Assembly (NCBI RefSeq): GCF_000092285.1
Contig: NC_014100.1
Location: 310,001-374,000, forward strand
Direction of reading: 5' to 3'
Length of the DNA stretch: 64,000 bases
Origin: Caulobacter segnis ATCC 21756
Lineage (GTDB): Bacteria; Pseudomonadota; Alphaproteobacteria; Caulobacterales; Caulobacteraceae
Under the pieces are notes generated by a model. That model was not told where the DNA came from and ran no database searches. It saw nothing but the letters and a program-made list of their open reading frames with translations. This document shows, one piece after another, positions 8,810 through 16,503 of this stretch. The stretch's first letter is position 1. Each line of letters starts with the position of its first letter. Made by a program: the position numbers and the translations under genes.

Positions 8810-9442
8810 ATGTTCCGTCCTTACGCCTATGCCGCCCTCGCGGCGACCCTGTTCGCCGCCCCGGCCGCCCTGGCCGCGCCGGGCGTCAGCTCCACCAAGC
8901 CCGCCGACCTCCCGGCCGGCCACTACGTGCTCGACAAGACCCACGCTTCGGTCGTGGCCAAGATCAAGCACATGGGGTTCTCGAACTATCAGTTCCGCTT
9001 CACCAAGGTCGACGCCAGCTTCGACTATGATCCCAAGGCTCCGCAGGACGCCAAGATCAAGGTGACCATCGATCCGGGCTCGATCGACACCTCGACCGGC
9101 GCCGACGAGTTCGGCCTGAAGTTCAACAAGGAACTGGCCGGCGACGGCTGGCTGGAAGCCAACAAGTTCCCGACCGCCACCTTCGTCTCGACCAAGGTCG
9201 AGCCGGGCGCGGGCCAGACCGGCAAGGTCTATGGCGACTTCACCCTGCACGGCGTGACCAAGCCGATCGTGCTGGACGTCACCTTCAACGGCGTCGGCTC
9301 GGGCTTCGCGCCCGGCAGCGTCAAGACCGGCTTCTCGGCCTCGACCACCATCAAGCGTTCGGAATTCGGCGTCAGCAAGTACGTGCCGCTGGTCGGCGAC
9401 GACGTCGCGCTGAACATCGAAGTCGAGTTCGACAAGAAGTAA
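8810..9442 (+). CDS. YceI family periplasmic protein
   Basis: 210-residue YceI-like lipid-binding lipocalin-type beta-barrel with a Sec signal peptide (cleavage near AALA-AP, residue about 22-24). Family motifs include HYVLDKTHASVVAKIKHMGFS, the DASFDYDP strand, and GDFTLHGVTKPI. Such proteins bind polyprenyl lipids such as ubiquinone precursors. A strong GAAGGAGAT ribosome binding site precedes the ATG. The next gene downstream fuses a YceI domain to a cytochrome b561, which suggests that the two proteins handle the same quinone or isoprenoid ligand in the periplasm. Confidence 0.93.
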   Translation: MFRPYAYAALAATLFAAPAALAAPGVSSTKPADLPAGHYVLDKTHASVVAKIKHMGFSNYQFRFTKVDASFDYDPKAPQDAKIKVTIDPGSIDTSTGADEFGLKFNKELAGDGWLEANKFPTATFVSTKVEPGAGQTGKVYGDFTLHGVTKPIVLDVTFNGVGSGFAPGSVKTGFSASTTIKRSEFGVSKYVPLVGDDVALNIEVEFDKK

Positions 9443-9449
9443 GCTTTGG

Positions 9450-9488
9450 GCGCATCGCGCGGTCCCCCGGATCGCGCGATGCGCTTTT
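9450..9488 (+). terminator. Rho-independent terminator after yceI
   Basis: Perfect 12-bp inverted repeat GCGCATCGCGCG (9450-9461) and CGCGCGATGCGC (9473-9484) with an 11-nt loop, followed by TTTT. It separates the YceI gene from the b561-YceI fusion gene, so the latter likely has its own promoter or depends on read-through. Confidence 0.85.
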
Positions 9489-9525
9489 CCCTTCTCTGTC
9501 TGGCTTTGTCTGTCTGGAGTAACCG

Positions 9526-10830
9526 ATGGCCGCGACCCGCACGCGCTACACGACGGTGGCGATTGTCCTTCACTGGCTGATCGCCGCGACCATCATCTTC
9601 CAGATCATAGTCGGCTGGCGCATGGGCGACGGGCCGAAGGGCTCGCCGACGACCTTCGCGCTGTTCCAGCTGCACAAGTCCATCGGCTTCACGATCCTGC
9701 TGCTCAGCCTGGCGCGCCTGGCCTGGCGGATCTTCAACCGCACGCCGGCGCCGCCCGTCCATCAGCCGCGCTGGGAGCAGATCGCCTCCAAGATCGTGCA
9801 CGTCGGTTTCTACGTGATCATGATCGGCCTGCCGCTGACCGGCTGGATCCTGGTCTCGACCAGCCGCGTGGTCGTGCCGACTCTGTGGTGGGGCGTGATC
9901 CCGTGGCCGCACCTGCCGGGCTTGCCCGAGCTGGCCGCCGGTCCCAAGCACGTCTGGCACGAGATCGGCGAGATCGGTCACGGTGTGCTGGTCAAGCTGA
10001 TCTATCTGCTGCTGGCCCTGCACCTGGGCGCGGTGGCCAAGCACCAGATCCTCGACAAGGACGAGGTGTTCCAGAACATGGTCCCGGGCGCCAAGCCCGG
10101 CCTGAAGGAGCCCCGCGCCTGGCTCGTCGCGGCGGTCGTCGCGGCCGTGGTCGCCGCCGGCTACCTGTTCACCCCGACGCTCAAGACCGCCAAGCCGATC
10201 ACGACTCCGCCCCCGGCCGCCGAAGCCGCGGCGCCGGCCGAGCCCGCCGCGCCGGCGCCGACCGAGCAGGTCGCCCCGGCCGCCGCCGCCCAGCCTGAGG
10301 CCGTCGCCGCCGAACCCGAGTCCGCCTTGAATGACCCCGTCGCCTGGGCCGTCCAGAAGGGCGCGAGCCTGACCTTCTCGGCCGTTTGGTCGGGCAGCCC
10401 GATCGAGGGCCGCTTCAACCGCTGGACCGCCGACATCCTGTTTTCGCCCGAGGCGCTGGACCGCTCGAAGCTGAGCGTCAGCGTCGACATGGCCTCGGCC
10501 GTCACCGGCGACGATCAGCGCGACCAGAGCCTGCCCAGCGGCGACTTCTTCGACACCGCCGCCCATCCCAAGGCGACCTTCACGGCCAGCAAGTTCCGCA
10601 AGACGGGCGAGGGCCAGTACGTCGCCGACGGAACCCTGGACCTGCGCGGCGTGAAAAAGCCGCTCAGCCTGCCGTTTTCCTTGAAGATCGTCGGCGACAC
10701 GGCGACCGCGCGCGGTGTAACCACCCTCGACCGGACCACGTTCGGGGTTGGACAGGGCGAATGGGCGTCAACGGATCAGATCGCGGCCAAGGTGAAGGTC
10801 AGCTTCTCGCTGACCGCCAAGCGGAAATAG
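9526..10830 (+). CDS. Cytochrome b561-YceI fusion protein
   Basis: 434-residue two-domain membrane protein. Residues 1-185 are a cytochrome b561 with four membrane helices and haem-ligand histidines (VLHWLI at 16, QLHKSIG near 48, and two in the C-terminal helices around KHVWHE and LALHLGAVAKH). A further hydrophobic helix AWLVAAVVAAVVAAGY precedes an Ala/Pro-rich linker (about 222-275). Residues from about 285 to the end form a YceI domain (GRFNRWTADILFSPEAL, LDLRGVKKPLSLPF). The likely role is quinol-linked electron transfer at the inner membrane with a periplasmic quinone-binding barrel attached. GGAG precedes the ATG. Confidence 0.9.
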   Translation: MAATRTRYTTVAIVLHWLIAATIIFQIIVGWRMGDGPKGSPTTFALFQLHKSIGFTILLLSLARLAWRIFNRTPAPPVHQPRWEQIASKIVHVGFYVIMIGLPLTGWILVSTSRVVVPTLWWGVIPWPHLPGLPELAAGPKHVWHEIGEIGHGVLVKLIYLLLALHLGAVAKHQILDKDEVFQNMVPGAKPGLKEPRAWLVAAVVAAVVAAGYLFTPTLKTAKPITTPPPAAEAAAPAEPAAPAPTEQVAPAAAAQPEAVAAEPESALNDPVAWAVQKGASLTFSAVWSGSPIEGRFNRWTADILFSPEALDRSKLSVSVDMASAVTGDDQRDQSLPSGDFFDTAAHPKATFTASKFRKTGEGQYVADGTLDLRGVKKPLSLPFSLKIVGDTATARGVTTLDRTTFGVGQGEWASTDQIAAKVKVSFSLTAKRK

Positions 10831-11738
10831 AGGCCGCGGCCAGCGCCCTGCGCGCCGGCGGTCTCGTCATCCTGCCGACCGAGACCGTCTATGGCCTGGG
10901 CGCCGACGCGGCCAATCCGACGGCGGTGGCGGCGATCTTCGAGGCCAAGGGCCGGCCGCGCTTCAACCCGCTGATCGCCCATGTCGCCGACCTCGAGACC
11001 GCCGAGCGGATCGCCGACTTCGATCACCGCGCCCGCGACCTAGCCCGCGAATTCTGGCCAGGACCGCTGACCATCGTCGCCCCGATCAAGGACGCCTCGG
11101 TCGTGTGCGATTTAGCCCGCGCGGGGCTCGACACCGTGGCCATCCGCGTGCCGGGCCATCCCGTCTCCCGCGCCGTGCTGGCCGCGTTCGGTGGCGCGGT
11201 CGTCGCGCCTTCGGCCAATCGTTCCGGGCGGCCCAGCCCCACCACCTACGCCGACGCCATGGCCGAGACCGGCGACAAGGCCGCGGCCGCCCTCGACGGC
11301 GGTCCCTGCGCCGTGGGGCTGGAATCGACGGTCGTCTCGGTGCTCGACGGCCAGGCCCGGCTGCTACGGCCCGGCGCGGTGACCCGTGTCCAGCTGCAAC
11401 AGATCGTCGGCCCCCTGGCCGAGGCCGACGATGACGCCAAGCGCTCGCCCGGACGCCTCGCCCTCCACTACGCTCCCGACGCGCCGGTGCGGATCAACGC
11501 CAAGGCGCCCAAGCCGGGCGAGGCCTTCCTGGCCTTCGGCGGCGGCGCCAGCGGGGAGGGGGTGTTCAACCTCAGCCCCACCGGCGATCTCGCCGAGGCG
11601 GCGTCGAACCTGTTTTCCTATCTCCGCGCCGCCGACCGCACCCATCCCTCCGCCATCGCCGTCGCCCCGATCCCCGAAGAGGGGTTGGGCGAGGCGATCA
11701 ACGACCGGCTGCGCCGCGCGGCCGGCTTCATCGGCTGA
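10761..11738 (+). CDS. tsaC: L-threonylcarbamoyladenylate synthase (TsaC/Sua5)
   Basis: Makes threonylcarbamoyl-AMP from threonine, bicarbonate and ATP for t6A37 modification of ANN-decoding tRNAs. The YrdC core has ILPTETVYGLGADA near residue 35, KGRPRFNPLIAHV, and FWPGPLTIV; a C-terminal Sua5 domain (ending near HYAPDAPVRI onward) makes this the long Sua5 form, about 325 residues. The only in-frame ATG before the core lies at 10761, inside the end of the b561-YceI gene, giving a 70-nt overlap in a different frame. A non-standard start nearer 10830 cannot be excluded. Confidence 0.88.
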   Translation: MGVNGSDRGQGEGQLLADRQAEIEAAASALRAGGLVILPTETVYGLGADAANPTAVAAIFEAKGRPRFNPLIAHVADLETAERIADFDHRARDLAREFWPGPLTIVAPIKDASVVCDLARAGLDTVAIRVPGHPVSRAVLAAFGGAVVAPSANRSGRPSPTTYADAMAETGDKAAAALDGGPCAVGLESTVVSVLDGQARLLRPGAVTRVQLQQIVGPLAEADDDAKRSPGRLALHYAPDAPVRINAKAPKPGEAFLAFGGGASGEGVFNLSPTGDLAEAASNLFSYLRAADRTHPSAIAVAPIPEEGLGEAINDRLRRAAGFIG

Positions 11739-11762
11739 CCATTCCAGCGTAGGATCAGGACC

Positions 11763-13174
11763 ATGACCAAGCCCGTTCCCGCCGATATCGTCTCCCGCCT
11801 CAAGGCCGTGCTCGGCGAGGGCGGCTGGAGCCAGGATCCGGACGTGATCGGGCCGATGCTGGTCGAATGGCGCGGTCGCTGGAAGGGCGAGACGCCGCTG
11901 CTGGTCACCCCGCGCACGACCGCCGAGGTCGCGGCCGTGATCGGCATCTGCGCGGCCGAGGGCGTGGCGATCACGCCCCAGGGCGGCAACACCGGCCTCG
12001 TCGCCGGCCAGATCCCGCATGGGGAGATCCTGCTGTCGACCCGCAAGCTGACCGCCGTCCGCGACGTCGATCCGATCGATGACGTCATGGTGCTGGAGGC
12101 GGGGGTCACGCTCTACGAAGCCCACCAGCAGGCCGCCAAGGTCGGCCGGCGCTTCACGGTTGGCGTCGCGTCCGAAGGCTCGTGCACGATCGGCGGGCTG
12201 ATCTCGACCAACGCCGGCGGCACGGCCGTCCTACGCTACGGCATGATGCGCGAGCAGGTGCTGGGGATCGAGGCGGTGCTGCCCACAACGGCGAGATCTG
12301 GAATGGTCTGAAGCGCCTGCGCAAGGACAACACAGGTTACGACCTCAAGCAGCTCCTGATCGGCGCCGAGGGCACGCTGGGCGTGGTCACCGCCGCCAGC
12401 CTGAAAATTCAAGCGCCGCTGGCCTCGCGGGCCGTGGCGATCGTGGGGTTGGGCTCGCCCGCCGACGCCATTCAGCTCCTAGCGCGCGCCAAGGAGGAGA
12501 CGGGCGGCTCGATCGAGGCGTTCGAGCTGATGGGCCTGCTGGGTTTCGCCCTGACCATCCGCAACGTGCCCGGCCTGCGCGATCCGCTGCCGACCGAGCA
12601 TCCCTGGTATGTCCTGATCGAGATCGCCAGCGGCGAGCCCGGCGCGGCCGAGGCGGCGCTGGAGCGGCTGCTGACCGGCGCCCTGGAGAGCGGCCTGATC
12701 GCCGACGCCGCGGTCGCCCAGACCGAGACGCAAGAGAAGGCCTTCTGGCACATCCGCGAAGGCCACTCCGCCGGCCAGAAGCCGGAAGGCGCGGTGTGGA
12801 AGCATGACGTTTCGGTGCCGGTCTCGAAGATCCCCGACTTCATCGCCCGCGCCGACGCGGCGATCGAGCAGGCCTTTCCGGGCACGCGGATCATCGCCTT
12901 CGGCCATGTCGGCGACGGCAATGTCCACTACGACGTGCTCAAGCCCGTCGGCGCCGATGACGACGCTCACGACGTCCAGCGGGAGACCGGCGCCAAGATC
13001 GTCCACGACATCGCCGCCAGCTTCTCCGGTTCGATCAGCGCCGAGCACGGCCTGGGCGCGATGAAGACGGCCGAGGCGCTGACCTACAAGGACCCGATCG
13101 AGGTCGCGGCCCTGCGGGCGATCCGCCTGGCGCTGGACCCCAAGCGGATCATGAACCCGCGGGTGCTGTTCTAG
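11763..13174 (+). pseudogene. FAD-linked oxidase (D-lactate/2-hydroxyglutarate dehydrogenase type), frameshifted
   Basis: Two overlapping frames together encode one GlcD-like flavoenzyme. The first (from the ATG at 11763) gives the FAD-binding half: TPQGGNTGLV, GVASEGSCTIGGLISTNAGG. It runs off frame after GIEAVLP and stops at 12309. The second frame continues with NGEIWNGLKRLRKDNTGYDLKQ and the rest, including GHVGDGNVHYD and SAEHGLGAMK, to 13174. Two extra bases (AC at about 12285-12286) account for the shift; without them the product would be 469 residues, normal for the family. No other damage is seen, so this is either a recent inactivation or a sequencing error. The gene follows tsaC by 24 nt. 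Confidence 0.88.
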
Positions 13175-13463
13175 CCGCGCGCTTCCTCGCCCGCAGGAAC
13201 AGCACGAGCATCACCGCGAAGGCGCCCGCGGGGACCGTGGCCCTGTAGAAGCCCGGCTGCGAGCCCGGCAGCAGGTTGATCGCCCACGGGATGAAGCCCC
13301 AGCGGCCGGTCGTCTGCTCCATCCAGAACGCCCCGACCCCGACAAAGCACATCACCGCCCAAACGGGACGGAACTTCAGGCCTCGGTCGCGCAGCACGAA
13401 GAACAGCGCGACGAACATCGGGATCGGCCAGGCGAGGGCGGCGGCGAGGCCAAGGGTTTGCAT
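13149..13463 (-). CDS. Small three-helix membrane protein
   Basis: 104-residue hydrophobic protein of unknown function. Three membrane segments are visible: about 3-22, 34-47 and 78-93, ending in a basic tail (RARKRAARTAP). No motif is recognised. It converges on the frameshifted dehydrogenase and overlaps its last 26 nt, which is common for compact Caulobacter genes but also makes its reality less certain. The membrane-helix pattern and the positive-inside tail support a real gene. Confidence 0.55.
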   Translation of the reverse strand: MQTLGLAAALAWPIPMFVALFFVLRDRGLKFRPVWAVMCFVGVGAFWMEQTTGRWGFIPWAINLLPGSQPGFYRATVPAGAFAVMLVLFLRARKRAARTAPAGS

Positions 13464-13505
13464 GCCTGGCTGGTTAGCCTCGCCGCGCTTCCAGGTCGAG
13501 GTGTT

Positions 13506-13802
13506 TCACGCCTCCGGCACCCCCGCCATCATCGCCTTGAGGGCCGCGAGATGGCCTTTCAGGGCTTCGCGCCCGGGCTTCGACAGCGATAGCCAGGTGC
13601 GTTGGCGGCCCTCGGAAGCGGCCTTCCTGACCTTGACGTAGCCGGCCTCCTCCAAGGTTTTGACGTGCTTGGAGAGGACCGACTCCGAGACGTCCAGCGC
13701 CTCGCGCACCGTGGCGAAGTCGATGGTGTCCACGGCCGCCAGCATGCAGCACATCTGCAGGCGGTTGGGGGCGTGGATCACCGGATCGAGCTCGCCGCTC
13801 AC
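13506..13802 (-). CDS. Winged-helix transcriptional regulator (HTH_34 type)
   Basis: 98-residue single-domain winged-helix DNA-binding protein. It opens with the family pattern LDPVIHAPNRLQMCCMLAA, followed by the recognition helix region LDVSESVLSKHVKTLEEAGYV and a beta wing RQRTWLSLS. The GTG start at 13802 overlaps the stop of the upstream membrane-protein gene by four bases (GTGA), so the two are translationally coupled. The longer upstream reading of this frame is the shadow of that gene. Probably an autoregulator acting on the palindromes in front of the operon. Confidence 0.85.
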   Translation of the reverse strand: MSGELDPVIHAPNRLQMCCMLAAVDTIDFATVREALDVSESVLSKHVKTLEEAGYVKVRKAASEGRQRTWLSLSKPGREALKGHLAALKAMMAGVPEA

Positions 13803-14251
13803 AGCGGACGCCCGTCGCGCAGGTCGGCGCGGAACGCCGCTTCCCAGACGAAGCCGCCGATGGTGACTATCACGGCGATCAGCCCGGCGAACACGAAGGG
13901 CGCGAGGGCTTCCTTGCGCATGTGGAACAGCCAGGCCGACAGCAGCATCAGGCCGGTCGAGATCGTCGCCAGGCCCACGGAAATCCAGCGGGTTCTCCCG
14001 GCGCGATAGCCGCTGACCCAAAGCCCCGTCCGCTTGATGTAGGCGCGGACCAGCAGGACCAGGCCGGCGATGAACACGCCGTAGTAGACAAGCATGTACG
14101 GCACGGGCGCGGCCTGGACCGCGCAAAGCCCGCCCATCAGCAGGCCCAGCGCCGGGTGATACCAAACCGGCGCCTTGGCGCGCTGGGCCAAGTCGGCGTT
14201 GGCGGCGTCAACCTCGGCCAACATCCGCAGGGCGTCTTCATCTCGGGTCAT
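13799..14251 (-). CDS. Four-helix membrane protein, partner of winged-helix regulator
   Basis: 150-residue integral membrane protein with about four hydrophobic segments (roughly 33-50, 52-71, 90-107 and 117-137) and no recognised catalytic motif. The ATG at 14251 has an ideal GGAGG seven bases upstream; the in-frame ATG at 14272 lies within an operator palindrome and is less likely. First gene of a two-gene operon with the winged-helix regulator. Function unknown; it might be a sensor or efflux partner, but nothing in the sequence decides this. Confidence 0.75.
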   Translation of the reverse strand: MTRDEDALRMLAEVDAANADLAQRAKAPVWYHPALGLLMGGLCAVQAAPVPYMLVYYGVFIAGLVLLVRAYIKRTGLWVSGYRAGRTRWISVGLATISTGLMLLSAWLFHMRKEALAPFVFAGLIAVIVTIGGFVWEAAFRADLRDGRPL

Positions 14252-14264
14252 GGCGACCTCCTCA

Positions 14265-14334
14265 CTTTCCAATGTGGAAAGCTATAACGCCTTACTTTCC
14301 GAGCTGGCAAGTGAAAACTTTCCACCATGGAAAG
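14265..14334. promoter_or_regulatory. Three operator-like palindromes
   Basis: Three 17-bp palindromes of the form CTTTCCA-N3-TGGAAAG: perfect at 14265-14281, degenerate (CTTTCCG-AGC-TGGCAAG) at 14295-14311, and perfect at 14318-14334. They lie just before the membrane-protein/winged-helix operon and upstream of the divergent DUF1801 gene. The adjacent winged-helix regulator is the obvious candidate to bind them. Confidence 0.75.
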
Positions 14335-14383
14335 TGACGGGCTTCGGACTCGACAGCCGATCCCGCCGGATCAATCTGTCCGC

Positions 14384-14782
14384 ATGAGCCGGCTCTTCAG
14401 GTTCTCCAGCGCGATGTCACGCCACCCCGACGTCGAGGCCTGGCTCGGCGGGCCCGACCCGCTGCGCGCCGTCGTGCGGCCGTGGTTCGAAGCCATCCGC
14501 GCGTTGGGCCCCGATATTCGCGAACTGCCGCACGACGGCCATCCGACGGCCTGCGTCGAGGACGCGGCCTTCGCCTATGTCGACGCCTTCAGCGCCCACG
14601 CCAGCATTGGATTCTACGAAGGCGCGTCTCTGCCGGATCCGGCCGGTCTGCTCGAGGGCGGCGGCAAGCGGATGCGGCACGTGAAGCTGCGCTGGGGGGC
14701 GCCTGCGAACGAGGCGGCGCTGCGGGATTTGATCGGCGCGGCCTACGCCGACATGCGCGCGCGGGTCGACGCGGGGGAATAG
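14384..14782 (+). CDS. DUF1801 domain protein
   Basis: About 132 residues with the DUF1801 pattern: LRAVVRPWFEAIRALGPDIRELPHDGHPT at the start, then GFYEGASLPDPAGLLEGGGKRMRHVKL. The family has a YdhG-like fold and no established function. Start is uncertain: ATG at 14384 or 14414 are both plausible and neither has a strong ribosome binding site; the frame extends further but would run through the operators. It is divergent from the winged-helix operon and may share its control. Confidence 0.75.
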   Translation: MSRLFRFSSAMSRHPDVEAWLGGPDPLRAVVRPWFEAIRALGPDIRELPHDGHPTACVEDAAFAYVDAFSAHASIGFYEGASLPDPAGLLEGGGKRMRHVKLRWGAPANEAALRDLIGAAYADMRARVDAGE

Positions 14783-14832
14783 TCGCGTGGCCTAGCTAGC
14801 GAAGCCCGGTCGAAGCCTTTATCTCCCGGGCC

Positions 14833-15600
14833 ATGTTGATGGTCATTTCCCCCGCCAAGTCGCTGGACTTCACCGCGCCCGCCCAGGCGCTGCCCATGAC
14901 GACGCCTGAGCTGAAGGCCCAGATCGGCGAGCTGGCCAAGGTCACGCGCAAGCTGACCGCCGCCGACCTCAAGCGCCTGATGCATATCTCCGACGCCCTG
15001 GCCAAGCTGAACCGCGAGCGGTTCCAGGCCTTCGACGCCGAGCTGGAAGATGGCCTGCAGGCGATCATCGCCTTCAACGGCGACGTCTATGCGGGTCTGG
15101 CCGCGCGCGAGCTGGATCGGCCGGCCCTGGAGTGGGCGCACGACCACCTGCGGATCCTGTCGGGCCTCTACGGCGTGCTGCGCCCGTTCGACGCCCTGCA
15201 GCCCTATCGCCTGGAGATGGGCACGCGGCTGAAGACCAAACGCGGCCATAACCTCTACGACTACTGGGGCGAGACGATCTCGAAGACGCTGAACGCCGCG
15301 GCCGACGGCCACGCCGATCCGACCCTGGTGAACCTAGCCAGCCAGGAATATTTCGGCGCCGTCGACGCCAAGGCCCTGAAGCTTCCGGTGGTCACCTGCC
15401 ACTTCAAGGAAGAGAAGCACGGCGAGCTGCGCGTTCTGGGCTTCTTCGCCAAGAAGGCGCGCGGGCGCATGGCGCGCTACGTCATCGACAACCGTATCGA
15501 CCGCGCCGAGGGCCTGAAAGGCTTCGACCTGGACGGTTACCGCTTCCAGCCGTCGCTCTCGACCGAGGCCGACTGGGTTTTCGCTCGCCCGCAGCCGTAA
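14833..15600 (+). CDS. yaaA: Peroxide stress protein YaaA
   Basis: 255-residue member of the YaaA (DUF328) family, which in E. coli lowers free iron and protects DNA during hydrogen peroxide stress and binds DNA. The start MLMVISPAKSLDF, the AFNGDVYAGL segment and LRPFDALQPYRLEMGT are diagnostic. Length is normal. It is cytoplasmic and monocistronic as far as can be seen. The stop codon lies inside an AT-rich hairpin. Confidence 0.93.
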   Translation: MLMVISPAKSLDFTAPAQALPMTTPELKAQIGELAKVTRKLTAADLKRLMHISDALAKLNRERFQAFDAELEDGLQAIIAFNGDVYAGLAARELDRPALEWAHDHLRILSGLYGVLRPFDALQPYRLEMGTRLKTKRGHNLYDYWGETISKTLNAAADGHADPTLVNLASQEYFGAVDAKALKLPVVTCHFKEEKHGELRVLGFFAKKARGRMARYVIDNRIDRAEGLKGFDLDGYRFQPSLSTEADWVFARPQP

Positions 15601-15621
15601 ATTCATCTATCGATGAATTTA
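15598..15621. terminator. AT-rich hairpin over the yaaA stop codon
   Basis: Inverted repeat TAAATTCATC/GATGAATTTA with a 4-nt loop, beginning on the yaaA TAA codon. It stands out for its low GC content. It may be part of a terminator or an operator; a second GC-rich hairpin (CGCTCGC...GCGAGCG) follows. Confidence 0.5.
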
Positions 15622-15652
15622 TAAGCGCTCGCCCTTCGCGGGAGCGAGCGAT

Positions 15653-15669
15653 ATGTTGCGCCGCAACAT
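15653..15669. promoter_or_regulatory. Operator candidate upstream of 3-hydroxybutyrate dehydrogenase
   Basis: Perfect 17-bp palindrome ATGTTGCG-C-CGCAACAT ending 27 nt before the start codon of the dehydrogenase gene. Position and symmetry suit a repressor site for the ketone-body/PHB gene group. The regulator is not in this window as far as I can tell. Confidence 0.55.
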
Positions 15670-15696
15670 CGTTGGGCGTCATCCAGGAGCGCGTGA

Positions 15697-16494
15697 ATGG
15701 CCGTCGATTTCGGTTTGCAGGGGCAGGTCGCCATCGTCACCGGCTCGACCAGCGGCATCGGGCACGCCCTGGCCGCCGCGCTCGCCGCCCAGGGCTGCAA
15801 CATCGTCATGAACGGCCTGGGCGAAATGAACGCCATCGAGCGGGCCCGTTCGGAGATGGCCGAGAAGCACGGCGTCGAGGTGCTGTATCACGGCGCCGAC
15901 ATGACCAAGCCGATCGAGATCGCCGACATGGTCAAGGCCGCCAAGGCCGAGTTCGGCGAGCTGGACATCCTGGTCAACAATGCCGGCGTCCAGCACGTGG
16001 CGCCGATCGAGGACTTTCCGGACGACAAGTGGGACCTGATCATCGCGATCAACCTGTCCTCGGCCTTCCACGCCACCAAGGCGGCGGTGCCGATCATGAA
16101 GGAGCAGGGGCGCGGGCGGATCGTCAACATCGCCTCGGCCCACGCGCTGGTCGCCTCGCCGTTCAAGTCGGCCTATGTCGCGGCCAAGCACGGGATCATG
16201 GGCCTGACCAAGACGGTCGCCCTCGAGGTCGCCACCCACGGCATCACCTGCAACGCCATCTGCCCGGGCTTTGTGAAGACCCCGCTGGTCGAGGCCCAGA
16301 TCACCGACCAGGCCAAGGCCCGCGGCATTTCCGAGGATGCGGTGATGAAGGACGTGATCCTGGCCGCCCAGCCGACCAAGCAGTTCGTCACCTTCGAGCA
16401 ACTGGCCGGCATGCTGCTGTACCTGGTGTCGGACGCCGGGGCCTCGGCCAACGGCGCGGCTTTCCAGGTCGACGGCGGCTGGGTGGCGCAATAG
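15697..16494 (+). CDS. bdhA: 3-hydroxybutyrate dehydrogenase
   Basis: 265-residue short-chain dehydrogenase interconverting (R)-3-hydroxybutyrate and acetoacetate with NAD, the step after PHB depolymerisation. The cofactor loop is TGSTSGIG (15-22), followed by NNAGVQHVAPIEDFP, the catalytic YVAAK, and the C-terminal VSDAGASANGAAFQVDGGW. The segment VQHVAPIEDF and FQVDGGWVAQ closely match known BdhA enzymes. CAGGAG precedes the ATG. The patatin-like gene downstream starts 9 nt after the stop, and a Nudix gene overlaps that one, giving a three-gene operon. Confidence 0.93.
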   Translation: MAVDFGLQGQVAIVTGSTSGIGHALAAALAAQGCNIVMNGLGEMNAIERARSEMAEKHGVEVLYHGADMTKPIEIADMVKAAKAEFGELDILVNNAGVQHVAPIEDFPDDKWDLIIAINLSSAFHATKAAVPIMKEQGRGRIVNIASAHALVASPFKSAYVAAKHGIMGLTKTVALEVATHGITCNAICPGFVKTPLVEAQITDQAKARGISEDAVMKDVILAAQPTKQFVTFEQLAGMLLYLVSDAGASANGAAFQVDGGWVAQ

Positions 16495-16503
16495 GGTCGG
16501 CGG

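Noticed and set aside
13506..14165. Longer frame of the winged-helix regulator (219 codons)
   Set aside because: The first 120 codons overlap the membrane protein gene in another frame and lack similarity; the GTG at 13802 gives a family-typical 98-residue protein coupled by GTGA.
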